DNA of 64,000 nucleotides, taken from the NCBI RefSeq assembly GCF_022829405.1, contig NZ_JAKSXW010000149.1:372001-436000 (forward strand), given 5' to 3'. The notes beneath the pieces were generated by a model that saw only the letters and a program-made list of their open reading frames with translations, was not told the origin of the DNA and searched no databases. Every line of letters begins with the position of its first letter. The stretch's first letter is position 1. The DNA is from Methylobacterium sp. J-076 (lineage in GTDB: Bacteria; Pseudomonadota; Alphaproteobacteria; Rhizobiales; Beijerinckiaceae). Positions 32,390-41,244 of the stretch are shown here, one piece after another. A program made the position numbers and the translations under genes.

Positions 32390-33040
32390 TCAGAGGATGG
32401 CGAGGTCGTTCTCGACGATGGCGACACCGGGGGAGGCCCACGCCGTCGCCGCCGCCAGCCCGCGTTCGTGCTCGCTGTGGACGCTGCCGATCAGCCGGAC
32501 ACGGTCGCCCTCGACATCGACTCCCACGCGCTTCGGGTCGAAGAACCAGGAGCGTCCGAGCGCGCTGCGAATACCGTCGGCAATGTGGTGGGCGTTCGCG
32601 CGGGGCTTGATCGTGATCTGGTTCGTGAGGCCCACGACGCCGAGCAACGATCTGACATCCTGGGCCGCAATGTCCCTCTGGAAGTTCCAGTCCACGACCC
32701 CGTTCAGGGTAACCCAGCCATCCTGAACCCGCGCCGTGACCGTGTTGGGCATGATCGCGGCATCCCAATCCAGTCGGTTGACCACGGCGGACGCGATGTC
32801 CCCGTCGATCCGCCGGTGATCGAAGGGGAGGTCCACCGCGATCTCCCCGGCGACGGCGTTGACCCCTTTGACGCGGCCGGCGGCGGCCTCGGCGGCATGC
32901 TTCTGGGCGAAGCTGGCGACGCGACCCGTCAGCGTGACGATGCCGTCCTTGGTGCTGGCACCGAGGGACGCCTCGCTCACGCTCGGATCCCAGGACAACT
33001 CGGCCAGCACGTCGTGCGTCAGTCTCTCGTCGGGGCTCAT
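32390..33040 (-). CDS. Triple BON-domain protein (OsmY-like, without signal peptide)
   Basis: 216 residues with three BON domains in tandem: residues ~5-75 (DGIVTLTGRVASFAQKHAAE, VNAVAGEIAV), ~80-150 (DGWVTLNGVVDWNFQRDIAA, VVGLTNQITI) and ~150-216 (GDRVRLIGSVHSEHERGLAA, VAIVENDLAI). BON domains bind phospholipid or surface carbohydrates. The lack of a signal peptide is typical of the cytoplasmic BON proteins induced in general stress in alphaproteobacteria. It is the first gene of the minus-strand stress group. Confidence 0.88.
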   Translation of the reverse strand: MSPDERLTHDVLAELSWDPSVSEASLGASTKDGIVTLTGRVASFAQKHAAEAAAGRVKGVNAVAGEIAVDLPFDHRRIDGDIASAVVNRLDWDAAIMPNTVTARVQDGWVTLNGVVDWNFQRDIAAQDVRSLLGVVGLTNQITIKPRANAHHIADGIRSALGRSWFFDPKRVGVDVEGDRVRLIGSVHSEHERGLAAATAWASPGVAIVENDLAIL

Positions 33041-33382
33041 GGTGGTTCGCCTTCGTCGATACGATCCCGGCGCCGGATGGGGCGGCGGATCTCATCGAGA
33101 CCACGCTAGGCCGTTCGTAAAATACATACGCCAATCAAATTTGAGATTTAGCTATGTGTGGACGGACGCGCCAATATTCCGTGGACACACGATGTCGTTC
33201 TTCAGCGATCATAAAGCTGGCTACACGCGGCGAGGAAACGTCGATCCGATTTGCCTCGGCTTATCCAGTGCGCGTGGCTTCACACCGAGGCCGGGTCACG
33301 GAAATTTATCGTTGAGCCTTCGGTCGTAAATCGTATCGTCAACCCCCATCTTCATGATTCAAGCGATGGCGAGGTTCGACCC
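33041..33382. other. Intergenic region
   Basis: 342 bases between the divergent BON-protein gene and the small coiled-coil pair; AT-richer than average in its middle, as expected for two promoters. No gene, repeat or RNA could be supported. Confidence 0.4.
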
Positions 33383-33616
33383 ATGTCTAATCTGCCGTTT
33401 CATCTTCGCATCCAACTTGGAACGTTGGCCTCGAGAATCACCACCCTCGAAGCCACCGCCCAAGTCATCCGCGACGAGTCCGAGGCTGCCAAAGTAAATT
33501 TCAACGAGTTGACGGCGCGCCTCAGGGCATTGCGCAGCGCACGCGATGCAGAAATCAAAGTTCGAGAGTCACTCCGCCGGCCGGTGCCACGCGCGACAGT
33601 GAAGAAATTTCGATGA
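33383..33616 (+). CDS. Small coiled-coil protein A of a coupled pair
   Basis: 77 residues, an almost continuous helix with heptad spacing (SRITTLEATAQVIRDESEAA, ELTARLRALRSARDAEIKVR). Its TGA overlaps the ATG of the following gene (ATGA), which argues that both are real and made in a fixed ratio. No family recognised. Confidence 0.55.
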   Translation: MSNLPFHLRIQLGTLASRITTLEATAQVIRDESEAAKVNFNELTARLRALRSARDAEIKVRESLRRPVPRATVKKFR

Positions 33617-33801
33617 GGGACGTCATGCTGAGCCCGATTGAGGCGCTTTACAAAATGCGCGACGAAATGGTGATGAACCGCCGCAAGTTGGTCGATCAGC
33701 TTGAAAGCGTTCAGAATGTACAAGCTGAGATCGAGGTCATCGATCGCGCTATTGCGGACGAATGCGCGGCGCAATCCGAGCTGGACAAAGACCGCAAGTG
33801 A
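33613..33801 (+). CDS. Small coiled-coil protein B of a coupled pair
   Basis: 62 residues, helical, with hydrophobic heptad positions (MNRRKLVDQLESVQNVQAEI). An ATG four codons later is an alternative. It probably forms a heteromeric coiled coil with protein A. Codon use is less GC-biased than in the surroundings. Confidence 0.55.
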   Translation: MRDVMLSPIEALYKMRDEMVMNRRKLVDQLESVQNVQAEIEVIDRAIADECAAQSELDKDRK

Positions 33802-33954
33802 GCCGCATGAACGTATTCGGTGCAGCTCGCAGCGTGAAACGGCGGGGGTTGCGGCTTATGGCAATTGCTGTTCTGTAGGTGGGACGAGTTGACCGTCGGA
33901 TGGGGATGCACGGCCCGTGCAATCCGGAAGGCCGACCCACTCCTGGATGTCCTC

Positions 33955-34086
33955 ATGGCCACCGACAATAAACGCGGCAACCGCGAAGCGAAGAAGCCGA
34001 AAGCGCCGAAGATCAAAACAAATGCCTCGGCGCCTTCCACAAAAGGTACGGTGTTGGCCAAGCCTGCGACCGGTTCCAAGAAGTAG
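33955..34086 (+). CDS. Small Lys/Pro-rich protein of a widespread alphaproteobacterial type
   Basis: 43 residues from the ATG at 33955 (MATDNKRGNREAKKPKAPK, then Ser/Thr/Pro-rich and a basic end). Very similar short proteins starting 'NKRGNREAKKPK' are common in Methylobacterium and Bradyrhizobium; their role is unknown. Likely intrinsically disordered. Confidence 0.55.
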   Translation: MATDNKRGNREAKKPKAPKIKTNASAPSTKGTVLAKPATGSKK

Positions 34087-34455
34087 CATATGTGCCCGAG
34101 CCGGATAGATATTCATTTCACCCGGTCATCGGCAGAGTCGTCGAGTACCAACACCGATTCATCGGCAGCGCGCCGCGGTGCGCTGATCGGTGAATGTCGA
34201 GTGCGATCAGCTTCGCGACTGTCGTGGAGTGGGTCGAGGTTCGGCAAGATGTGGTTGACGGGATCGACCCTGCGGACACCGGCTTCATCGAGACCGACAT
34301 CCTGAACGGCGCCAGGGGCGCACGGTGCCGCGACAGACCGGACGCGCCCTTCGGATCGGGGGAGCGCCACCGGTCTCAGCCACGAACCGAGACTTCCCCA
34401 GGTCGCTGGCTCGGTCGGGATCCCGGTCGCCGATATCGCCCTGGCCTCCAGGGTC
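34087..34455. other. Intergenic region
   Basis: 369 bases. A frame starting at 34194 has a plausible first ~45 residues (MSSAISFATVVEWVEVRQDV) but no ribosome site and turns into shadow of the LysR gene. It may be a fragment of a lost gene. Nothing else supported. Confidence 0.3.
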
Positions 34456-35391
34456 TCACGGCTGCCCCGCGACGGCCCGAACCTCGTGGTCGGCAACATC
34501 CCTCGGTTGCAGGATTGGGCCGAACTCCTGGATGCACTCGGTGATGTGGGTGAGCACGGCCCGGATCCGCGGCGTGTCCCGGTTGTCCTTGTGAACCAGA
34601 AGCAGGATGTCGGCGCTGGGCGGGGTGACCGAAACCGGGATCCGGATCAGTCTGGCTTCGGCATCCGCCCGAAACCGCGCGAGGCATGCCAGGCCACCGC
34701 CGTTGGCCGCCGCGAGCACCGCGGCTTCGTGACTGCTGGTCTGGAGGACCACCGTCGCCCGGGATGCCATCTCGGTCAGCCACGCGACTTGCGTCATTTC
34801 CTGGGTGTCTTCGAGCTGGGTGATGAGGCGGTGCCCCGAGCATCCGTCGTCCGGGTCGGGTGTCCCGTGTTCCCGGAGGTATTCCGACGTCGCGTAGAGC
34901 CCGAATGCGATCCCGCCGATACGGCGCAGGACCAGATCGTGCTGCTCGGGCTGTCGCGACCGCACCGAGATGTCCGCCTCCCGCATTGACAGGCTGAGCT
35001 CCCTCGGGTTGGGGATCAGCTCGATCATCACATCGGGATACGAGGCGTTGAGGCGGGCGAAGCTGGGCGCCAGGATGTGGGCCCCGATGGTCTCGGCGCA
35101 GGTGACGCGGACCAGCCCCCGGAGCCTCGTATCCCGGCCGCTGATGTCGCGTTCGAGCGCCAGAACCTCCGCTTCGAGCCGTTCGGCCTGCACGCGCACG
35201 GCGGATCCCGCCAGGGTCAGCACGTAGCCGTCCGGGGTGCGATTGAGCAACCGCACGGCAAGGGTCGCCTCCAGCGACGTCAGACGTCGCCCGACGGTCG
35301 ATTGAGAGACGTGGAGCACCCGGGCCGCTGCAGAGAGCGTACCGTGCCGGGCAAGAGCCAGGAAAAACCTGAGGTCATCCCAATCGAGCAT
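34456..35391 (-). CDS. LysR-family transcriptional regulator
   Basis: 311 residues. N-terminal winged helix-turn-helix (LDWDDLRFFLALARHGTLSA, ARVLHVSQSTVGRRLTSLEA) and a periplasmic-binding-like effector domain from about residue 90. It is divergent from the OsmC-like gene with a 157-base intergenic region, the classic LysR arrangement, so the OsmC gene is the likely target and the inducer may be an oxidant or hydroperoxide. Confidence 0.93.
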   Translation of the reverse strand: MLDWDDLRFFLALARHGTLSAAARVLHVSQSTVGRRLTSLEATLAVRLLNRTPDGYVLTLAGSAVRVQAERLEAEVLALERDISGRDTRLRGLVRVTCAETIGAHILAPSFARLNASYPDVMIELIPNPRELSLSMREADISVRSRQPEQHDLVLRRIGGIAFGLYATSEYLREHGTPDPDDGCSGHRLITQLEDTQEMTQVAWLTEMASRATVVLQTSSHEAAVLAAANGGGLACLARFRADAEARLIRIPVSVTPPSADILLLVHKDNRDTPRIRAVLTHITECIQEFGPILQPRDVADHEVRAVAGQP

Positions 35392-35548
35392 CAGTGCGCC
35401 ACACTCCGTTTTTGCATCTCCCCTCGTCCATTTTGACTGACGATTTATTGCGCGAAAAGTCTATACTAAAAGTTCGATCACGATCAAAGAGCAAATATTT
35501 CAGCGCCTAAAACATATATGTTGGATATTCGCAAAGAAGGATATGCGT

Positions 35549-36109
35549 ATGGCATTGCCCCCGGTCAAACCTGGATTCCCGCTCACCGACACCGCCGACG
35601 GGCGTCGGCTCCAGGCTGTCATCGCCGAGGGGAAGTCGGACCCGGAGGCGATCCGCACCCTGCGATGCCGCACGGTCGCGCAGGGGCGCCTGCACCAACT
35701 CAACTACATCCGGGACCTGCCGCCCCAACCGGTGATGGAGGACGAGCCCGACGGCTTGCTGGGCGAGACCACCGCGCCGAATGCCTCCGAAGCCCTGCTG
35801 GCGGCGTTCGGCTCGTGCCTGTCCATCGGCATCCATGCCAACGCATTGGCCCAGGGTATTCCGATCCGGGCGCTCGAACTCAACGTCGAGGCGGACATCA
35901 ACACGACCGCGGCCTGGGGAACGGGTGACCTCCACCCCAAGACCATCGGCTTCGAAGCGATCCGGGTCTCCGTCAAACTGGATGCGGACGCATCGCGGAA
36001 GGTGCTCGATGCCATCGTCAAGCATGCCGTCCTCTGGTCGCCGGTGGCGAACACCTTGCACAATCCGGTTCATCTCGACGTGACGCTGCAGATGGCCCCG
36101 AGAGCCTGA
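35549..36109 (+). CDS. OsmC/Ohr-family protein
   Basis: 186 residues; the ATG at 35549 is preferred over 35543 because AAGAAGG then has proper spacing. Family signature: TAPNASEALLAAFGSCLSIG with the reactive Cys, followed by a long helix, LELNVEADINTTAAWGTGD, and a C-terminal helix with VLDAIVKHAVLWSPVANTLH, where the second Cys of true peroxidases is replaced. One reactive Cys only, so it may be a thiol or acyl-transfer relative rather than an Ohr peroxidase. Divergent from the LysR gene. Confidence 0.88.
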   Translation: MALPPVKPGFPLTDTADGRRLQAVIAEGKSDPEAIRTLRCRTVAQGRLHQLNYIRDLPPQPVMEDEPDGLLGETTAPNASEALLAAFGSCLSIGIHANALAQGIPIRALELNVEADINTTAAWGTGDLHPKTIGFEAIRVSVKLDADASRKVLDAIVKHAVLWSPVANTLHNPVHLDVTLQMAPRA

Positions 36110-36303
36110 CGCCGTCCTCCGTTCGGCTCCGTCCATCGACGAAACCGGTCCCGATCCTGGCGCAGCCGAGCCCGCAGCGGCATCCGGGGCGAGACGGCCT
36201 CGGAACGTCGGAGCAGAAGCGCCCCTGGCTTTGCGGCCCCACCGCGGACGCCGTGGCCACCGCCCTGGAACCGCTCGCCGACCGCCCGGGCCACCCCGTC
36301 CGG

Positions 36304-36483
36304 CTATGGCAGCGTGAACACAGTGGGATGACCGTGGAGGACGTTCGCCAGCAGGCAGGACAGGCCGATACCGGTCACCCCGACCGTGCATGCGATCGCC
36401 ACCACGCTTCGTTGCCACGGCGCGGTGCCGAACGACGACACGACCGGCGACGGCGCGATCATGGTCCGGCGGGTCATGTCCAT
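36304..36483 (-). CDS. Small single-helix membrane protein
   Basis: 59 residues with one hydrophobic helix (SVVAIACTVGVTGIGLSCLL). The start lies one base after the stop of the gene upstream (TAG-G-ATG), so the two are translationally coupled; a second ATG two codons later is possible. No family recognised. Confidence 0.45.
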   Translation of the reverse strand: MDMTRRTMIAPSPVVSSFGTAPWQRSVVAIACTVGVTGIGLSCLLANVLHGHPTVFTLP

Positions 36484-36484
36484 C

Positions 36485-36739
36485 CTATTGGCTGTCAGGC
36501 CCATGCACGGACCGCGATGCGGGCAGCCGTCCCGGCGGGGACACCACCCACCGGTAGTCGGCAATGATCTCGTTTTCGAGCGCACAGCGCTGGACGTCCT
36601 CCAGGTCGGGGAGGATGTCGACATCCGAGGCGTCGCGGGCCGATATCAGCATGACCACGCCTGCGATCGTCTCGAACGCGACCAGAACTTCCTCCTGGGC
36701 GTAGGGGTCGTTCGGATCGATGCAGGCGTGGCTCGGCAA
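36485..36739 (-). CDS. Small acidic protein, unknown
   Basis: 84 residues with natural-looking composition (NDPYAQEEVLVAFETIAGVV, LISARDASDVDILPDLEDVQ) and a short Pro/Ser-rich tail. First gene of a possible two-gene unit with the membrane protein downstream. No family recognised. Confidence 0.5.
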   Translation of the reverse strand: MPSHACIDPNDPYAQEEVLVAFETIAGVVMLISARDASDVDILPDLEDVQRCALENEIIADYRWVVSPPGRLPASRSVHGPDSQ

Positions 36740-37317
36740 CGGCGTCCTCCGACATCATTGCGGGGTCGGGACAATGGTGCTTGGGCACGCTCGTGGTGCC
36801 CGCCCCGCAGAAGTCCGATGCACGGGTTTCAGGCCAGGGACAGGATCCCCGCGCGTCGGCCGGGCGACCGTGAGATCGCCTGAACGGTGAGGCTAACAGG
36901 AAGGTGGAACGGACCCACGAACCGTTTCCGGGGACCGGCTTTGCAGAATCGCGACCTATAATGTCGCATGGGACCGGGATAAAGCGAGGTCACGATTGGG
37001 CTCTACCTGACGGGGAGCCCGCGCGATCTCACTGGCCGCGTCCCAACCATCGCGGCTGCATTCGGGCGCGACATAGCGATCGAGGCGGCGACCGTCCGAC
37101 AATGGTCGGTCGCTTCAATCGGTGTCCGGGCCCCCGCGCCGCCTTCCCTTCGCGCCGTCCCGGAAGAAAGAGGCCGCCGGTCTGCTTCCGAAAGGCGGCG
37201 CGGGTTGGACGGACACTTGGCGTCCCCCCAGTTCGTGCCGGCAAAAGTCCGCGTCTGCCCATTCACTCGCACGGGACTGTCTTGCCGCCGGACCATGGGA
37301 CGGGGGACAGTGATCCG
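36740..37317. other. Intergenic region upstream of the second LysR gene
   Basis: 578 bases. Open frames exist on both strands but lack ribosome sites and have shadow composition. One plus-strand stretch around 36,990-37,110 reads GLYLTGSPRDLTGR...AAFGRDIAIEAATV, natural enough to be a relic of a lost gene, without a start. Nothing else is supported. Confidence 0.3.
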
Positions 37318-38214
37318 ATGCGCCCGGTCATTGCCCTCTCCGCGATCCGCATCTTCGAGGCCGCCGCCCGGCGCCGCTCGTTCAAGGCCGCGGCCGCGGA
37401 ACTCGGCCTGTCCACCAGCGCCATCAGCCACGCTGTCCGGAAGATGGAAGAGGGGCTCGGTGTCGCCCTGTTCGAGCGCACCGGCCAGGGCGTCGCCCTG
37501 ACCTCGGCGGGCGAAACCCTGCTCGACCATGTCGGGCGGGCGTTCGAGGTGCTGGACCGGGGCCTCAACCTCGTGACCAGCCGGGGCTCGCAGCTCCTGC
37601 GCCTGCACTGCGCCCCAAGCTTCGCCGCGCAGTGGCTGACCCCGCGCCTCGCCCGGTTCCTGAACGAGAACCCCGGCATCGAAGTCCGCCTCGCCGCCGG
37701 CATGGACTATGCCCGCTTCACCAACGACGATTTCGATGCGGATATCGTCTACGGCCCGCACCGGGGCGACGGTCTCGTGCGCATGGGGCTCGGGGAGGAG
37801 GTCGTCACGCCCCTCTGCGATCCGGCCCGGGCCGCCGCCATCGCCGCCGCCCCCGACCTCGTCGGGCAAACGTTGATCCAAAGCGACAACAAGCAGCTCC
37901 GCTGGCCCCACTGGTTCGAGGCGAACGGCCTCGCCGCCCCCGCCACCGCCGGCCTCCGGTTCGACCGCAGCTTCCTCGCGCTCGCCGCCGCCGCCGATGG
38001 GCTCGGGGTCGCCCTCGAATCGACCCGGCTCGCGGAGCGAGAACTCGCCTCCGGCCGCCTCGTGGCCCCCCTCGCGGGACGGGCGAAGGACCTGCGTTAC
38101 GTCGGCCACCACTTCGTCTTCCCGGCCGCCTCCCGCCGCCGCGCGCCCCTGCGCGTCTTCGCACGCTGGCTCGCGGACGAACTCGCGATCCCGCTCGAGG
38201 CGAGCCTGACCTGA
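37318..38214 (+). CDS. LysR-family regulator (GcvA-like)
   Basis: 298 residues from the ATG at 37318, GGGGGACAG upstream. N-terminal HTH (LSAIRIFEAAARRRSFKAAA, AELGLSTSAISHAVRKMEEG) and a GcvA/AmpR-type effector domain (LRLHCAPSFAAQWLTPRLAR, ADIVYGPHRGDGLVRMGLGE). It is the first gene upstream of the SDR-transketolase cluster on the same strand and is the obvious candidate regulator for it. Confidence 0.93.
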   Translation: MRPVIALSAIRIFEAAARRRSFKAAAAELGLSTSAISHAVRKMEEGLGVALFERTGQGVALTSAGETLLDHVGRAFEVLDRGLNLVTSRGSQLLRLHCAPSFAAQWLTPRLARFLNENPGIEVRLAAGMDYARFTNDDFDADIVYGPHRGDGLVRMGLGEEVVTPLCDPARAAAIAAAPDLVGQTLIQSDNKQLRWPHWFEANGLAAPATAGLRFDRSFLALAAAADGLGVALESTRLAERELASGRLVAPLAGRAKDLRYVGHHFVFPAASRRRAPLRVFARWLADELAIPLEASLT

Positions 38215-38607
38215 CCCGCCCTCGTGGCGCGTCCGGCGACGTGACCCGGAGCGCCGTGAGGTTCCGAGCGTCCGAACAAGTCCGGAACACGATCCTGGCC
38301 GTCGATCTCCGGTCCCGTCTCTGCAAGGGCCACGAAGCAATTTAGGGACGCGCCACATCCGCGAAGTGGCCCGCTGCCCTGGATCGCTTCGCGTTGCTCG
38401 CAAGGACGAAGTGGGCGGCGACATCCCGGCCGCTCCGAGGGACCTGCCGCAGTCCTGAGTCACTCCGTCGATCGCGGGATGACGGGGGACATGGCGCGCA
38501 GGTGAGCCAGATTCATCCGGCGTTGCAGATTTCGCGTTTGCCAGGACCCGGCGGGCGGACGCAGTATTCGCGCAACAAAAGCACGACAAGACTTCCTGGA
38601 GGACGGG
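38215..38607. other. Intergenic region with a degenerate palindromic repeat
   Basis: 393 bases between the LysR gene and the SDR gene. From 38333 to about 38410 lies a decayed member of the repeat family seen at 43427, 57357 and 59631 (CGAAGCAATTTAGGGACGCG ... CTGGATCGCTTCGCG). The remaining sequence has no gene; the promoter of the catabolic cluster should be here. Confidence 0.45.
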
Positions 38608-39360
38608 ATGAAGCTGCTCGATGACAAGGTGTGCCTGATCACCGGGGCGGCCTCCGCCCGGGGCATCGGCAAGGCAACCGCCAAGCTCTTCGCGGCGCAC
38701 GGCGCGCGGATCGTGATCCTCGACCTCGACGCGGGCCAAGCGGAGGAAGCCGCCCGCGACATCGGCGCCGGCCATCTCGGCCTCGCCTGTGACGTCACCG
38801 ACAAAGCCGCCTGCCAGGCGGCGGCCGAGGAGGCGACGGCCCGGTTCGGCCGGATCGACGTGCTCGTGAACAACGCGGGCATCACCCAGCCGCTCAAGAT
38901 CATGGAGATCGGGCCGGAGAACTACGACGCGGTCACGGACGTGAACCTGCGCGGCACCCTCTACATGAGCCAGGCGGTGATCCCGGGGATGCGCCAGCAG
39001 CACTCCGGCTCCATCGTGTGCATGTCCTCGGTCTCGGCCCAGCGCGGCGGCGGCATCTTCGGCGGGCCGCATTACAGCGCGGCCAAAAGCGGCGTCCTCG
39101 GCCTGCAGAAGGCCATGGCCCGGGAGCTCGGACCGGACGGCGTGCGGGTGAACTCCGTCACCCCCGGCCTGATCCAGACCGACATCACCGGCGGCAAGCT
39201 CACCCCCGAACTCAAGGTCGAGATCGCCAAGGGCATCCCGCTCAACCGCCTCGGCTTCGCCGACGACGTCGCCAATGCCTGCCTGTTCCTCGCCTCCGAC
39301 CTGTCCTCGTACATCACCGGCGCGGTGATCGACGTGAACGGCGGCATGCTCATCCACTGA
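38608..39360 (+). CDS. SDR-family NAD(P)-dependent oxidoreductase
   Basis: 250 residues, GGAGGACGG upstream. Classical short-chain dehydrogenase: cofactor motif CLITGAASARGIGKATAKLF, an acidic residue after beta-2 (ILDLDAG, favouring NAD+), NNAG in DVLVNNAGITQP, catalytic Ser in VCMSSVSAQRG and Y-x-x-x-K in HYSAAKSGVLGL. It is first in an operon with the split transketolase and a threonate-dehydrogenase-like enzyme, so its substrate is probably a sugar, polyol or sugar acid. Confidence 0.92.
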   Translation: MKLLDDKVCLITGAASARGIGKATAKLFAAHGARIVILDLDAGQAEEAARDIGAGHLGLACDVTDKAACQAAAEEATARFGRIDVLVNNAGITQPLKIMEIGPENYDAVTDVNLRGTLYMSQAVIPGMRQQHSGSIVCMSSVSAQRGGGIFGGPHYSAAKSGVLGLQKAMARELGPDGVRVNSVTPGLIQTDITGGKLTPELKVEIAKGIPLNRLGFADDVANACLFLASDLSSYITGAVIDVNGGMLIH

Positions 39361-39373
39361 AGGAGGGCATCCC

Positions 39374-40225
39374 ATGTCCACCGAACCCACCCGCGCCGGC
39401 TCGAACGTCTCCCTCAGGGAGCGGGCCTACCGCATCCGGCGCAACGCCCTGCTGATGGGCGAGGTCCAGGGGCAGGGCTACATCGCACAGGCGCTCGGCA
39501 TCTCGGACGTGCTGGCGGTGAGCTACTTCCACGCCCTCCGGTACAAGCCGGAGGACCCCGAATGGGAGGGCCGCGACCGGTTCTGCCTGTCCATCGGCCA
39601 CTACGCCATCGCCCTCTACGCGGCGCTGATCGAGGCCGGCATCCTCCCCGAGGACGAGCTGACGAGCTACGGCGGCGACGACAGCCGCCTGCCGATGTCG
39701 GGCATGGCCGCCTACACGCCGGGCATGGAGATCACCGGCGGATCGCTCGGCCACGGCCTCGGCATCGCGGTGGGCATGGCGCTCGGGCTAAAGCGCAAGA
39801 AGTCCGACAGCTTCGTCTACAACCTGTTCTCCGACGGCGAGCTCGATGAGGGCTCGACCTGGGAGGCCGCGATGTCGGCGGGCTCGCACAAGCTCGACAA
39901 CCTCATCGGCATCGTGGACGTGAACGGGATGCAGGCCGACGGCGCCTCCCGCGGCGTCCTCGATTTCGAGCCGCTGGCCCCGAAGTTCGAGGCCTTCAAC
40001 TGGTTCGTGATCCGGGTCGACGGCAACGACATCGATGCCGTGCGCACGGCCTTCGACGCCGCCCGCCACCACACCGGCTCCCAGCCCCGGATCGTCATCT
40101 GCGACACGCGGATGGGCAAGGGCGTGCCGTTCCTGGAGGCGCGGGAGCGCAACCACTTCCTGCGGGTCGAGCCGGACGAATGGCGGCAGGCCCTGGCGAT
40201 CCTGGACGAGGGGAGGGGCCGATGA
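39374..40225 (+). CDS. Transketolase, N-terminal (ThDP-binding) subunit
   Basis: 283 residues corresponding to the first half of transketolase. It has the conserved N-terminal segments (RFCLSIGHYAIALYAALIEA, GSLGHGLGIAVGMALGLK), the ThDP/Mg motif (LFSDGELDEGSTWEAAMSAG, then NLIGIVDVNGMQADG) and ends after ARERNHFLRVEPDEWRQALA. It overlaps the C-terminal subunit gene (ATGA), so both halves assemble into one enzyme. Split enzymes of this type serve special sugar pathways (for example apulose phosphate or sulfosugar cleavage) rather than the pentose phosphate pathway. Confidence 0.93.
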   Translation: MSTEPTRAGSNVSLRERAYRIRRNALLMGEVQGQGYIAQALGISDVLAVSYFHALRYKPEDPEWEGRDRFCLSIGHYAIALYAALIEAGILPEDELTSYGGDDSRLPMSGMAAYTPGMEITGGSLGHGLGIAVGMALGLKRKKSDSFVYNLFSDGELDEGSTWEAAMSAGSHKLDNLIGIVDVNGMQADGASRGVLDFEPLAPKFEAFNWFVIRVDGNDIDAVRTAFDAARHHTGSQPRIVICDTRMGKGVPFLEARERNHFLRVEPDEWRQALAILDEGRGR

Positions 40226-41244
40226 GGCGCTCGAAATACGAGAAGCCCGCACCGCGCACCGGTGGCGGCCTCAAGACCTCGGCGATGATCGCCTCGCTGG
40301 CCGGTCCCGACCAGCGCACCAGGGCGGCGCCCTTCGGCCATGCCCTCGTGGAACTCGCCAAGTCCCGGCCCGACCTCGTCGGCCTCTCGGCGGACCTCGC
40401 CAAGTACACCGACCTGCACATCTTCGCGCAGGCCCATCCCGACCGGTTCTACCAGATGGGCATGGCCGAGCAGCTGCTGATGAGCGCGGCGGCGGGGCTG
40501 GCGCGGGAGGGTTTCACGCCCATCGCCACCACCTACGCGGTGTTCGCGGCGCGGCGGGCCTACGACTTCATCTGCCTCGCGATCGCGGAGGAGAACCTCA
40601 ACGTCAAGATCGCCTGCGCCCTGCCGGGGCTGACCACCGGCTACGGCCCGAGCCACCAGGCGACGGAGGATGTCGCGATCTTCCGCGGCATGCCGAACAT
40701 GACGATCATCGACCCGTGCGACGCGCATGAGATCGAGCAGGTCGTGCCGGCGATGGTGGCCTACCGGGGGCCCGTCTACCTGCGGCTGCTGCGGGGCAAC
40801 GTGCCCCTCGTCCTCGACGAGTACGGCTATACCTTCGAGTGGGGCAAGGCGAAGACGATCCGCGACGGGCGCGACGTGCTCGTCATTGCCTCCGGCCTGA
40901 TGACCATGCGGGCGCTGGAGGTGGCGCAGGCGCTCGCCGACGACCGGATCGACGTGGCGGTGCTCCACGTGCCGACGATCAAGCCGCTGGACGAGGCGAC
41001 GATCCTGGCCGAGGCCCGCAAAGGCGGGCGCCTCGTGGTGGTGGCCGAGAACCACACCGTCATCGGCGGCCTGGGCGAGGCGGTGGCCGGGGTCCTGATG
41101 CGGGCGGGGGTGATGCCGGATCGCGGCTTCCGGCAGGTCGGCCTGCCGGACGAGTTCCTGGATGCCGGCGCCCTGCCGACGCTCCACGACCGCTACGGCA
41201 TCTCGACGGAGGCCATGGCCCGGAGCATCCGGGAATGGCTCTGA
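40222..41244 (+). CDS. Transketolase, C-terminal (pyrimidine-binding) subunit
   Basis: 340 residues; the ATG overlaps the preceding stop. Contains the transketolase PP-binding half: FGHALVELAKSRPDLVGLSA, FYQMGMAEQLLMSAAAGLAR with the Glu that activates ThDP, GYGPSHQATEDVAIFRGMP, and the C-terminal alpha/beta domain (RDVLVIASGLMTMRALEVAQ). It has a 30-residue polar extension at the N-terminus. It works with the product of the preceding gene; the following gene overlaps by 10 bases. Confidence 0.93.
   Translation: MRRSKYEKPAPRTGGGLKTSAMIASLAGPDQRTRAAPFGHALVELAKSRPDLVGLSADLAKYTDLHIFAQAHPDRFYQMGMAEQLLMSAAAGLAREGFTPIATTYAVFAARRAYDFICLAIAEENLNVKIACALPGLTTGYGPSHQATEDVAIFRGMPNMTIIDPCDAHEIEQVVPAMVAYRGPVYLRLLRGNVPLVLDEYGYTFEWGKAKTIRDGRDVLVIASGLMTMRALEVAQALADDRIDVAVLHVPTIKPLDEATILAEARKGGRLVVVAENHTVIGGLGEAVAGVLMRAGVMPDRGFRQVGLPDEFLDAGALPTLHDRYGISTEAMARSIREWL

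Noticed and set aside
34194-34544. Plus-strand gene between the small Lys-rich protein and LysR genes
   Set aside because: Only the first ~45 residues look natural, there is no ribosome site, and the remainder is antisense to LysR.
36904-37317. N-terminal extension of the second LysR protein
   Set aside because: The frame is open upstream, but LysR proteins begin with the HTH and the ATG at 37318 has a ribosome site and the usual length.
37003-39390. 795-codon minus-strand open frame across the LysR and SDR genes
   Set aside because: It lies antisense to two well-supported genes and has shadow composition (runs of Gly, Arg, Glu, Asp).
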